Below the pieces are notes generated by a model that saw nothing but the letters and a program-made list of their open reading frames with translations, searched no databases and was not told the origin of the DNA. DNA of 23,278 nt from a virus. The position numbers and the translations under genes were made by a program. This document shows, piece after piece, positions 5,469-10,529 of the stretch (within the stretch, counting starts at the first letter, position 1; each line of letters opens with the position of its first letter). The stretch spans positions 1-23,278 of the IMG/VR virus record IMGVR_UViG_3300029319_000379. One strand, given 5' to 3'.

Positions 5469-5806
5469 TACCACCAAGAAGTATAAACAACTTTGTAACC
5501 CTGCTCGATTGCTTCGGACGCATCGGCAATAAACTCTAAATCTTGTTCTTTGTAATAATCATCAGAATTATCACCAAAGAAGAAACCATCTGTATCCGGC
5601 AACTCTGCACCCTCAATAGATGCTTCAAGCTGCTCAAGATCCTCAAACGTCAACTCAACATCAACACAGTTGAATTGACCCTCTCCACCCTTCTCACGCC
5701 AAAGCTGTTCCATCCAGCCTTGAAGGTTAGGATGCTTACGCCAATAGGCGATTTCCTGATCTTCTTGTCCATCTTTACGAATAGATGCGTATTGGTCAAG
5801 TCCCAT
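5468..5806 (-). CDS. conserved phage protein of the MGLDQYA type (112 aa)
   Basis: The start is placed at MGLDQYASIRKDGQ, preceded by AGGAAAA; the longer reading upstream lacks a ribosome site. The protein has the layout of a widespread phage orphan family: an MGLDxYA opening, then AYWRKHPNLQGWMEQLW, a central GQFNCVDVELTFEDLEQLE, an LPDTDGFFFGDNSDDYYKEQ block, and the closing KVVYTSWW. Family members occur in T4-like and cyanophage genomes and have sometimes been mislabelled as phosphoglycerate kinase; no activity is established. Acidic, no signal or membrane segment. Probably co-transcribed with the gene upstream (5817-6269), whose stop is 10 nt before this ATG. Confidence 0.8.
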   Translation of the reverse strand: MGLDQYASIRKDGQEDQEIAYWRKHPNLQGWMEQLWREKGGEGQFNCVDVELTFEDLEQLEASIEGAELPDTDGFFFGDNSDDYYKEQDLEFIADASEAIEQGYKVVYTSWW

Positions 5807-5816
5807 TATAATTTTC

Positions 5817-6269
5817 CTAGCAAAAGATGTTGATTGTGGTTGGGTCAACGTAAAGATCAGCAAACGCCGCTGTCTCTAATGGTGATCCATCGTATTGATT
5901 GATGAATGTATCACAGGTGTATGGATTGTAGTAGGCTTTTTGCCAGTCACTCTTGCCTGCATCCACTTCGGCATCAGACTTCGCACCGTCAACAATCTTG
6001 TCGGCCTTACGAGTAGCACAAACATAACCCTCAACAAACGCATGTACGTTTTTCTTCTTCTCATCCCTGACTCTTTTCTGTCCAGCCTTGGACACAATGA
6101 ATTTACAATCACGCAAAGTTACATGGTCGGTATGACAACGAACCAATCCATCCTGTTTGACGCTGTAGCAATTTTTGTGGAGATTGCGGTATACCCGAAC
6201 CTTTTTGCTTGAGTCAATAAAATAGACAACTTCACTACTCTTCTCAACGTGTGGTTTAATCTTTAGCAT
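5817..6269 (-). CDS. conserved hypothetical phage protein (150 aa)
   Basis: 150 residues, ribosome site AAGGAAAATT before the ATG. The N-terminal part (VVYFIDSSKKVRVYRNLHKN) is strand-rich. A basic centre, KAGQKRVRDEKKKNVHAFVE, contains the 'K-x-V-H-A-F-V-x-G' element seen in a family of small phage proteins of unknown function. The C-terminus reads YYNPYTCDTFINQYDGSP and ends FC. No catalytic motif is evident. It is the first gene of a two-gene unit under the promoter at 6295-6322. Confidence 0.7.
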   Translation of the reverse strand: MLKIKPHVEKSSEVVYFIDSSKKVRVYRNLHKNCYSVKQDGLVRCHTDHVTLRDCKFIVSKAGQKRVRDEKKKNVHAFVEGYVCATRKADKIVDGAKSDAEVDAGKSDWQKAYYNPYTCDTFINQYDGSPLETAAFADLYVDPTTINIFC

Positions 6270-6294
6270 AATTTTCCTTTCGTGTTATACTCCC

Positions 6295-6322
6295 ATTATA
6301 CAGTATGTATCGTCAATTACAA
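6295..6322 (-). promoter_or_regulatory. early promoter for the 150-aa and MGLDQYA genes
   Basis: TTGTAA, 16-nt spacer with ACGATA, perfect TATAAT on the - strand. The -35 is weaker than in the other copies. Confidence 0.7.
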
Positions 6323-6398
6323 GGGGTCAACTTTAATTATTTTATAAAAACTCGCGTGCTAATTTTTATCACAAACTCAACAAGCTACCTTGGATGCA

Positions 6399-6433
6399 AC
6401 AAAAAACCCCCCGACTACCGAAGTAATCGAGAG
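6399..6433 (-). terminator. intrinsic terminator after the 70-aa gene
   Basis: On the - strand a 12-bp stem (5' arm CCTCTCGATTAC, 3' arm GTAGTCGGGGGG with G-U pairs) closes a UUCG tetraloop and is followed by six T. It lies 34 nt after the stop at 6467. Confidence 0.9.
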
Positions 6434-6466
6434 GCAACACGAAAGGAGGTCACGAAAAGCCACTCA

Positions 6467-6679
6467 CTAAAAAGCGAGATGACGTATGCGGGAAGTAATT
6501 CTTTTAAATTGATACGTTGAATAAGTTTTATTCTTGTAATCGGCTGGATTGTCGTGTTTGACTGTCATAAAAGTCTTTCCGACTCTTTCAACTTTTCCCT
6601 TTCGGGTTGTGCCGTTATAATCGAATTCGATGCGGTCATCGACAAGAACATTCGCCGGATTTGTAATGTATGCTGACAT
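6467..6679 (-). CDS. small beta-barrel-like phage protein (70 aa)
   Basis: The ATG is preceded by AAAGGAAAA. The 70 residues open MSAYITNPANVLVDDRIEFD, then TTRKGKVERVGKTFMTVKHD, and close with TYQFKRITSRIRHLAF. The alternation of strands and 'G-K-V-E-R-V-G-K-x-x-M-T-V-K' looks like a KOW/Sm-like small barrel that sets a residue pattern for nucleic-acid or protein binding; this is a fold guess. Basic C-terminus. Monocistronic, with its own promoter (6720-6747) and a strong terminator. Confidence 0.7.
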   Translation of the reverse strand: MSAYITNPANVLVDDRIEFDYNGTTRKGKVERVGKTFMTVKHDNPADYKNKTYSTYQFKRITSRIRHLAF

Positions 6680-6719
6680 CTTCGTTTTCCTTTGCTGTGA
6701 GTTGTTACGTTACACTTCA

Positions 6720-6747
6720 ATTATACAATATATATCGTCATTTTCAA
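6720..6747 (-). promoter_or_regulatory. early promoter for the 70-aa gene
   Basis: TTGAAA, 16-nt spacer with ACGATA, TATAAT on the - strand, 30 nt after dyad copy 5. Confidence 0.75.
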
Positions 6748-6777
6748 GCCTAATCTTGAAAGTTTTTTAATTTTCTC

Positions 6778-6806
6778 TAAGTCCTTATGTACTAAGGGTT
6801 TACGTC
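6778..6806. repeat. single dyad repeat (copy 5)
   Basis: A lone 29-nt dyad with arms TAAGTCCTT and AAGGGTTTA, 7-nt spacer, ending ACGTC. It lies beside a GC-rich stretch (CCCGCCCCGC) and the 17-mer at 6826. Confidence 0.75.
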
Positions 6807-6825
6807 AAAACCCCCGCCCCGCAGG

Positions 6826-6842
6826 GTGACACGTTAGGTCAA
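6826..6842 (-). promoter_or_regulatory. conserved 17-mer TTGACCTAACGTGTCAC, copy 1
   Basis: Exact copy of a 17-mer also present at 8970-8986 and 10248-10264. On the - strand it begins at the TGA stop of the 51-residue gene. TGAC and GTCA form a short inverted repeat. Unlike the other two, no GATAAT element follows it. Confidence 0.6.
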
Positions 6843-6994
6843 CAATCCGGGTCAAAATCGTGCCATTCCTGCATTTCATCCGGCTGACCATCATCTTCGT
6901 AGTCTTCCCACTGGTCACAATCACAACCGCCATCGTCAAACAAAACGATACAATCACAATCTTCGCAAACAAAAGAATCGTGGAAATTTTCCAT
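6839..6994 (-). CDS. 51-aa acidic cysteine-rich microprotein
   Basis: Starts MENFHDSFVCEDCDCIVLFD with AGGA upstream. Cysteines at 10, 13, 15, 24, 26 and 51 include CxxC and CxC pairs, so metal binding is likely. The rest is extremely acidic and aromatic (DQWEDYEDDGQPDEMQEWHD). Such DNA-mimic-like composition is common among phage inhibitors, but no target is indicated. It follows zinc-ribbon paralogue B in the same direction without a visible promoter, so the two are probably co-transcribed. Its TGA lies in the conserved 17-mer. Confidence 0.7.
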   Translation of the reverse strand: MENFHDSFVCEDCDCIVLFDDGGCDCDQWEDYEDDGQPDEMQEWHDFDPDC

Positions 6995-7096
6995 TTTAAA
7001 AATCCTAAACAGAGAAAAAAAGAGTTTGTGATAATTGAGTGATTACGACAGAGCTTATCAAACTCCACACCGCCGAAGCGGGACGGTCAAGGCGGT

Positions 7097-7312
7097 TCAA
7101 TCCTCTTCTGGAGGGAACATCTCATCCCAGCATTTTGGACAAATGCCAGAGATCAGAAGCTCACGCTGACCCGCATCAAGCGTTGGTAACGCTTCTTGGA
7201 TCAACATCTTGCGAGACTGCCAAGCGATGAAATTCTCGAAATCTACTTCGAGTTCATTCACCACCTCACACTTCTTGCAAGGAACCGCCACGACTGAGGT
7301 CATGGCAAACAT
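7097..7312 (-). CDS. small zinc-ribbon protein, paralogue B (71 aa)
   Basis: A 71-residue relative of the gene at 5066-5293. It keeps C12-K-K-C15 and C58-P-K-C61-W, the FIAWQS motif, IQEALPTLDAGQRELLIS and the WDEMF end with an acidic tail. The two copies share the whole signature and differ mainly in linker residues, so this is an old duplication within the phage. Two start codons are possible (residue 1 or 4) and neither has a clear ribosome site. The gene begins about 13 nt after the 3' end of the structured RNA (7325-7672) and may be expressed by read-through from its promoter. Confidence 0.75.
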   Translation of the reverse strand: MFAMTSVVAVPCKKCEVVNELEVDFENFIAWQSRKMLIQEALPTLDAGQRELLISGICPKCWDEMFPPEED

Positions 7313-7324
7313 GATTGTATTGTG

Positions 7325-7672
7325 GGCAGAGGCTTGCGGGAATCGAACCCGCCTTACACCGGCAACGTCTCACGCCTAAAGGTCATCCCCCGCTAAAGGG
7401 ATAGCGTTTAAACACTGTGTGACGCAGTAGCGTCCGGCTTGCTCCTTTGCGAAAAGCCCCATATGTATTGTTTGGGTGCTGAGAGGGTTCGTAATCGTCG
7501 CTCGGAAGCGTCACCTACCCTTTACCTCAGATTTCACCCGTTGTGTGGTGCGTATCTTGAATAGCTCGCCAGCTATACTCGCGACTTGGGCGAGGTTTGC
7601 GGGTCATGCCCTAGTTAAGCTGACCGGCTGAGATTGGCCGTCATCAAGTCGCCTCACAGACTCACTTAACAT
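7325..7672 (-). ncRNA. structured RNA with tRNA-like 3' end (tmRNA-like or novel)
   Basis: A strong promoter (7679-7707) precedes about 350 nt that hold no convincing gene but are GC-rich and highly structured. At the 3' end is a perfect T-arm, GCGGGTTCGATTCCCGC (7336-7352), followed by AAGCCTC (7329-7335). That can pair with GGGGCTT at 7454-7460 as a 7-bp acceptor-like stem, or over 5 bp with GAGGC at 7651-7655. Other elements are an 8-bp helix GCGACTTG/CAAGTCGC (7645-7652 with 7581-7588), nested GGGT/ACCC and CTGAG/CTCAG helices (about 7470-7545), and a hairpin at 7391-7406 whose loop can pair with 7386-7390 as an H-type pseudoknot. Pseudoknots plus a tRNA-like end suggest tmRNA, but no tag frame ending in Ala-Ala is visible, so identity is open. 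No canonical tRNA fits. Confidence 0.55.
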
Positions 7673-7678
7673 GTTATC

Positions 7679-7707
7679 ATTATATCATAATTATCGTCAT
7701 TTGTCAA
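7679..7707 (-). promoter_or_regulatory. promoter of the structured RNA
   Basis: TTGACA, 17-nt spacer with ACGATA, TATAAT on the - strand. The predicted start is around 7672, immediately before the structured region. Confidence 0.85.
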
Positions 7708-7746
7708 GGGGTATCTTGATCAAAATCAGAAAAAACAACCAAATTT

Positions 7747-7788
7747 TCAAAGATCAGTGTCAGGACTTATGAGAGCGTCCCAGTGCAT
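7747..7788 (-). CDS. possible 13-aa peptide with its own promoter
   Basis: On the - strand AGAGGA lies about 9 nt before an ATG opening MHWDALISPDTDL and a TGA. It is the only reading with a ribosome site between the promoter at 7819-7846 and the structured-RNA promoter. It could be a tiny peptide, a leader, or part of a small RNA. A T-rich stretch with TTTTTT follows. Confidence 0.25.
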   Translation of the reverse strand: MHWDALISPDTDL

Positions 7789-7818
7789 CGGGTGCTTTCC
7801 TCTCTGCCTTACTCCCCC

Positions 7819-7846
7819 ATTATATAGTATTATCGGCATTTGTCAA
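7819..7846 (-). promoter_or_regulatory. early promoter with no sizeable gene downstream
   Basis: TTGACA, 16-nt spacer with CCGATA, TATAAT on the - strand, perfect hexamers. Only about 110 nt separate it from the next promoter. It may make a short RNA or read through into the structured RNA. Confidence 0.8.
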
Positions 7847-7898
7847 GGGGTCTATGCAATTAAAATAGAAATAAATCAAAAGTTTTTTGTAATTGATG

Positions 7899-7977
7899 TA
7901 AGTCGTTGGTATCAAAGGACTTAGGGCGGCGGGGCGGCCATTTTTCCCTAAACCATTGCCAGTAAACGACTTAGGAC
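7899..7977. repeat. dyad repeat module (copies 6 and 7) with GC-rich core
   Basis: 29-nt dyads at 7899-7927 and 7949-7977, 50 nt apart start to start, enclosing GCGGCGGGGCGGCC. The first copy shares TTGGTATCAAAGGACTTAG with copy 3. Confidence 0.85.
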
Positions 7978-8002
7978 AGCAAGAAGAACAGCACCCAATA
8001 AA

Positions 8003-8095
8003 TTACATAAATAAAATTTCATAAAAATCCCAAAAAATTATGCCAAGAATAAAAGACACAAAACAAAAAATTAATGCTTTTTTTTGATCACTCAT
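8003..8095 (-). CDS. 30-aa membrane peptide
   Basis: The ATG overlaps the stop of the upstream 89-residue gene (ATGAGTGA). The peptide starts MSDQKKALIF, has a hydrophobic span of about 17 residues (IFCFVSFILGIIFW), and ends DFYEILFM. A single inner-membrane span is likely. No separate ribosome site is obvious, so expression would rely on coupling. Another hydrophobic 24-residue reading (7948-8022) overlaps it in a different frame and is weaker. Confidence 0.45.
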   Translation of the reverse strand: MSDQKKALIFCFVSFILGIIFWDFYEILFM

Positions 8096-8357
8096 TTTCA
8101 TCATAATTCTCCAAACCTTGAGGTGATACTAATTTCTTTGGCAAAAAACCAGAGCCAGCAAATTGTTCAACTATATGACTAGTAACATCGCTATAAACTG
8201 AACCGTGATAAGCCTCGTCGATCATTTCCAAACTGTCGAGCATACTACTGTAACTTGACGGCAAATTATATTTAATCTTTGAAATGATTTTATTGCCCTC
8301 ACTATCCGGCAACCATCTCTCTAGCTCAACGTGCCAATAATAACTTTCTTCATTCAT
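8088..8357 (-). CDS. hypothetical protein (89 aa)
   Basis: 89 acidic residues beginning MNEESYYWHVELERWLPDSE. The opening aromatic and charged strand, then NKIISKIKYNLPSSYSSMLD, suggest a small alpha/beta fold. The start overlaps the stop of the upstream gene by 4 nt (ATGA type), so both are made from one mRNA under the 8790-8817 promoter. The family is not recognised. Confidence 0.65.
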   Translation of the reverse strand: MNEESYYWHVELERWLPDSEGNKIISKIKYNLPSSYSSMLDSLEMIDEAYHGSVYSDVTSHIVEQFAGSGFLPKKLVSPQGLENYDENE

Positions 8358-8761
8358 ACTTCTTCCTCTAAATCATCCGAGTCAATCAATCCACCATTTA
8401 CCATTCCACCCACAAGAGCCATTTGATTCCTGTGCAGTTGAATCTCATCCATCTCATTATCTGACCAATCCAAGCCACCATCTAAATCAATGAAATCACC
8501 ACGTTCATTAAATCTAGACTTTTCATCTACTTGATTCCTCAGTCGTTCAATGTTTCGCTGTTTGACCTGTTGACGCTTAACGTGTTCAGTCAAACCATCA
8601 CGCTTGTCACAAAGCTGATCTAAACGGGCAAGGGTGCGACAACCGCGAACATCATCGTGGAACTCAGCAGGAAGCAAGTGATTAGGAACCGTGATTGATT
8701 CCATGATAGCGGTACGGAACTCAGCAATCAGTTTGCCGGATGGTGTGTTTTCAAATTTCAT
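8354..8761 (-). CDS. hypothetical helical protein (135 aa)
   Basis: The start is set at MKFENTPSGKLIAEFRTAIM, which has AAAGG upstream; the longer reading to 8803 crosses the promoter. A central coiled-coil-like part (LDQLCDKRDGLTEHVKRQQV, then KQRNIERLRNQVDEKSRF) lies between a short N-terminal helix and an acidic C-terminus (DLDGGLDWSDNEMDEI... LEEEV). No motif is recognised. First gene of a two- or three-gene unit. Confidence 0.7.
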   Translation of the reverse strand: MKFENTPSGKLIAEFRTAIMESITVPNHLLPAEFHDDVRGCRTLARLDQLCDKRDGLTEHVKRQQVKQRNIERLRNQVDEKSRFNERGDFIDLDGGLDWSDNEMDEIQLHRNQMALVGGMVNGGLIDSDDLEEEV

Positions 8762-8789
8762 AATTAAACCTTTCGTTGTTGTTTCCTCT

Positions 8790-8817
8790 ATTATACATCG
8801 CATCGGCTATTTGTCAA
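8790..8817 (-). promoter_or_regulatory. early promoter, overlapped by the 37-aa membrane gene
   Basis: TTGACA, 16-nt spacer with CCGATG, TATAAT on the - strand. The whole -35 lies inside the C-terminal codons of the upstream 37-residue gene, whose TAG is in the spacer. Confidence 0.8.
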
Positions 8818-8920
8818 GGGGTAGTCCAAATATTTTTGCAATTAAAAGCAAAATAAATAAAAGAACGGGAACGACCACAAACGACATAAACTCATAATTG
8901 TATACTAAATCCATATCCAT
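8807..8920 (-). CDS. 37-aa single-span membrane peptide
   Basis: Starts MDMDLVYNYEFMSFVVVPVL with AAGGTTAAGA upstream. A hydrophobic span of about 19 residues (FVVVPVLLFILLLIAKIF) crosses the membrane, followed by GLPLDK. With its acidic N-terminus and basic C-terminal flank it should be a N-out/C-in span. It overlaps the promoter of the next gene. Function unknown; small phage membrane peptides of this kind include lysis regulators and exclusion factors, but nothing here decides. Confidence 0.6.
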   Translation of the reverse strand: MDMDLVYNYEFMSFVVVPVLLFILLLIAKIFGLPLDK

Positions 8921-8942
8921 TCTTAACCTTTCTTGTTAATGT

Positions 8943-8986
8943 CTTATATTTATATTATCGCATATGCCCGTGACACGTTAGGTCAA
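8943..8986 (-). promoter_or_regulatory. 17-mer copy 2 with GATAAT-type promoter for the membrane peptide
   Basis: TTGACCTAACGTGTCAC (8970-8986) is followed on the - strand by GCGATAATATAAATA. From CTAACG to GATAAT is 16 nt, and from GTGTCA to TATAAA is also 16. The same geometry recurs at 10248-10264, arguing for a distinct promoter or operator class. Confidence 0.55.
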
Positions 8987-9032
8987 TCTCAGGATCTTTT
9001 TTGTATTTTTGTCAAAGTATTTGGCATTTACC

Positions 9033-9114
9033 TAAACCCTTACCAGCAAAGGACTTACGTCGCGGCGGGGCGGCCCCGCAAGCCCTAAACCCTTACGGGC
9101 AAAGGACTTACGTC
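9033..9114. repeat. dyad repeat module (copies 8 and 9) with GC-rich core
   Basis: 29-nt dyads at 9033-9061 and 9086-9114, 53 nt apart start to start. Both have arms TAAACCCTT and AAGGACTTA ending ACGTC. Between them GCGGCGGGGCGGCCCCGC contains a 6-bp hairpin (GCGGGG/CCCCGC). The module begins 6 nt after the stop of the gene at 9120. Confidence 0.9.
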
Positions 9115-9119
9115 AAGAG

Positions 9120-9329
9120 CTAATCCCACTCCCTCAATGCGTAGTTTTCCCACTCTGCACCATACAGATCCGCAGGATCGGCGTATTCGTCGTCATGCAT
9201 ATCGTCAAGATCGGCATACGCCTCTGCCTCCTGCTCCTCCAGCCATGCGTTGTACTCTTCCCAATCAGCCTGCGTAGGCTCGGAAGCGGCAAGTTCGTCG
9301 GATTGAATTTGGTTGGTGAAATCGTTCAT
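9120..9329 (-). CDS. very acidic hypothetical protein (69 aa)
   Basis: 69 residues with an extreme Asp/Glu content and regularly placed aromatics (ADWEEYNAWLEEQEAEAYAD, then DADLYGAEWENYALREWD-like end). There are no cysteines and few basic residues. AAGGA lies upstream of the ATG. The composition resembles phage DNA-mimic or polymerase-binding inhibitors, but that is only compositional. Monocistronic: own promoter (9375-9402) and a dyad module directly after the stop. Confidence 0.7.
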   Translation of the reverse strand: MNDFTNQIQSDELAASEPTQADWEEYNAWLEEQEAEAYADLDDMHDDEYADPADLYGAEWENYALREWD

Positions 9330-9374
9330 AATGGAAAGTCCTTAAAAGAAAGAAACGTGATGTGTTATGCCCTT

Positions 9375-9402
9375 ATTATATATGATATCGACACAATGTC
9401 AA
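9375..9402 (-). promoter_or_regulatory. early promoter for the 69-aa acidic gene
   Basis: TTGACA, 16-nt spacer with TCGATA, TATAAT on the - strand, 42 nt after dyad copies 10 and 11. Confidence 0.85.
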
Positions 9403-9444
9403 GAGCTTCTTTACATAAAAAGCAAAAAAAACTTAGAATTGTCA

Positions 9445-9526
9445 TAAGTTCTTTAGTGGCAACGCTTTACGTCGCGGCGGGCAGGGGCCGAAAGTCCTAA
9501 GTGCTTACCCACAAAGGACTTACGTC
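9445..9526. repeat. dyad repeat module (copies 10 and 11) with GC-rich core
   Basis: 29-nt dyads at 9445-9473 and 9498-9526, 53 nt apart start to start, enclosing GCGGCGGGCAGGGGCC. Copy 10 is the most diverged (right arm AACGCTTTA). The right copy overlaps the stop of the gene at 9525. Confidence 0.85.
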
Positions 9527-9845
9527 AATCTGGCAATCGTCCCTCCACAATGCCACCGTGCAGAGCAAATTCACGCTCAAACACTTCGCGAGGGACGTAA
9601 GGGTACACGGTGTCGCATGGGTCTTTGAACTCTCCACCTTCCGCGTATTCCAGCAATTCCTTGCCGGGGATCATAGTAGGGAATCCACCCTCCATGTGGC
9701 TATGCGGTCCCGCATCTGTTCGCGGCGTGCAATAACTTCCCCAATCTCCAGCAGCCTGAACAGACATTGAGAAGCCATCGGCACAAACAATTCTTGGATT
9801 GTGAACTCTTCTGAAACTCTTGTGAGGGAATGCTGTGTCACGCAT
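9525..9845 (-). CDS. conserved phage protein with ADGFSMSVQA motif (106 aa)
   Basis: Starts MRDTAFPHKSFRRVHNPRIV with AAAGGTTT upstream. The core VCADGFSMSVQA, followed by GSYCTPRTDAGPHSHMEGGF and a tyrosine-rich VYPYVPREVFEREFALHGGI, matches a phage orphan family seen in many tailed phages, with the fixed order 'C-A-D-G-F-S-x-S-V-Q-A ... Y-C-x-P-R ... G-P ... E-x-G-F-P ... V-Y-x-x-V-P'. No function is established for it. About 120 nt upstream lies a promoter-like TAGACA-17-TACAAA. Soluble; no membrane segments. Confidence 0.8.
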   Translation of the reverse strand: MRDTAFPHKSFRRVHNPRIVCADGFSMSVQAAGDWGSYCTPRTDAGPHSHMEGGFPTMIPGKELLEYAEGGEFKDPCDTVYPYVPREVFEREFALHGGIVEGRLPD

Positions 9846-9923
9846 AATAAAAACCTTTCTTTAGTGTGTAGTGTATTGGGCCGCAGTTTTGATTACCTAG
9901 TATAACTTGCGGTTAAATTCCTA

Positions 9924-9964
9924 GAACCTAATTTATTTTGTATCGGTAGGATATCCGATTGTCT
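9924..9964 (-). promoter_or_regulatory. weak promoter-like element
   Basis: On the - strand TAGACA, 17 nt containing CCGA, then TACAAA. The -35 follows the stop of the upstream gene (9968) by two bases, as in other units here. An alternative -10, TATACT, lies further downstream. Confidence 0.4.
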
Positions 9965-9967
9965 AGC

Positions 9968-10192
9968 TTACTCGCAAGCAGTGCCGTACCGCTTGAAGTA
10001 GGCCATCTTTGCATCAAGCCGATCTTGAGGAACCTCACAAGCGGTCACTACTTCGCAAGCTGGGTAGAAATCGTTGTAATGGTAAACCATCTCACCGCTA
10101 TCGTTCTGATTGATGAAATCGGCAGGAACCTCAACGGCAGTCACTTCGCGACCGCTAAAGGGGCAAACATAAGTTACATCAAAACATTTCAT
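9968..10192 (-). CDS. hypothetical protein with cysteines (74 aa)
   Basis: The start is placed at MKCFDVTYVCPFSGREVTAV because AAAGGAAAA precedes it; a longer reading to 10225 is possible. The 74 residues contain Cys3, Cys10, a Cys in FYPACEVVTACEV and one near the C-terminus. The pattern VTYVCPFSGREVTAVEVPAD looks like a small beta-rich, possibly metal-binding domain. Its promoter region contains the conserved 17-mer (10248-10264). Family not recognised. Confidence 0.7.
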   Translation of the reverse strand: MKCFDVTYVCPFSGREVTAVEVPADFINQNDSGEMVYHYNDFYPACEVVTACEVPQDRLDAKMAYFKRYGTACE

Positions 10193-10217
10193 GACATTTT
10201 TCCTTTCGTTAGTGTTG

Positions 10218-10264
10218 TTTGTCATATTAGTATTATCGTCTATGGGTGTGACACGTTAGGTCAA
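10218..10264 (-). promoter_or_regulatory. 17-mer copy 3 with GATAAT-type promoter
   Basis: TTGACCTAACGTGTCAC (10248-10264) overlaps the TGA of the upstream 49-residue gene and is followed on the - strand by GACGATAATACTAATA, in the same spacing as copy 2 (16 nt from CTAACG to GATAAT). It should drive the gene at 9968-10192. Confidence 0.55.
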
Positions 10265-10410
10265 GAGTTAATAACTTTCTTTTGTTTTTCTTGAACAAAT
10301 TTAATAACGTCATCAATCTCTTTTTCCCATTCCGGCTTGTTTGCTATTTGTGCAGAAACTTTACCAGTAGCAAGAGCCATCAATACTTTGTGCAAGTCCA
10401 TGAGATCCAT
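10261..10410 (-). CDS. 49-aa hypothetical helical protein
   Basis: Starts MDLMDLHKVLMALATGKVSA with AAAGGAAAA upstream. The rest, PEWEKEIDDVIKFVQEKQKK, is helical. The opening 'D-L-x-K-x-L-M-A-L-A-T-G-K-V' followed by a two-helix pattern suggests a small helical bundle. The TGA lies in the conserved 17-mer. Own promoter at 10450-10477; this is the first leftward gene from the divergent control region. Confidence 0.7.
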   Translation of the reverse strand: MDLMDLHKVLMALATGKVSAQIANKPEWEKEIDDVIKFVQEKQKKVINS

Positions 10411-10449
10411 CGTGTTTTCCTTTTGTTGTTGTTAACTTGTTATGTCTCT

Positions 10450-10477
10450 ATTATACATAGATCGGCAGATTTGTCAA
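10450..10477 (-). promoter_or_regulatory. early promoter, first of the leftward arm
   Basis: TTGACA, 16-nt spacer with CCGATC, TATAAT on the - strand, perfect hexamers, 52 nt after dyad copy 12. Confidence 0.85.
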
Positions 10478-10529
10478 CCCCTCTGCACCCTAATTCCGAA
10501 AGTTTTTAAGAAATAATTTGTAGTTGTCG

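Noticed and set aside
7325-7460. Ordinary tRNA gene
   Set aside because: The T-arm and acceptor-like strand are present, but no D-arm, 5-bp anticodon stem or normal variable loop fits within tRNA length; the closing strand is 120 nt away.
7325-7672. Firm call of tmRNA
   Set aside because: The 5' D-loop consensus is weak and no reading frame ends in the usual hydrophobic Ala-Ala tag. Kept as a hypothesis only.
7948-8022. 24-residue hydrophobic reading MKFYLCNLLGAVLLAVLSRL...
   Set aside because: It overlaps the 30-residue membrane peptide in another frame and runs into a dyad repeat, with only a weak ribosome site.
9501-9770. Rightward 89-residue reading opposite the ADGFSMSVQA gene
   Set aside because: No ribosome site, crosses a dyad module, and the opposite strand carries a recognised conserved family.
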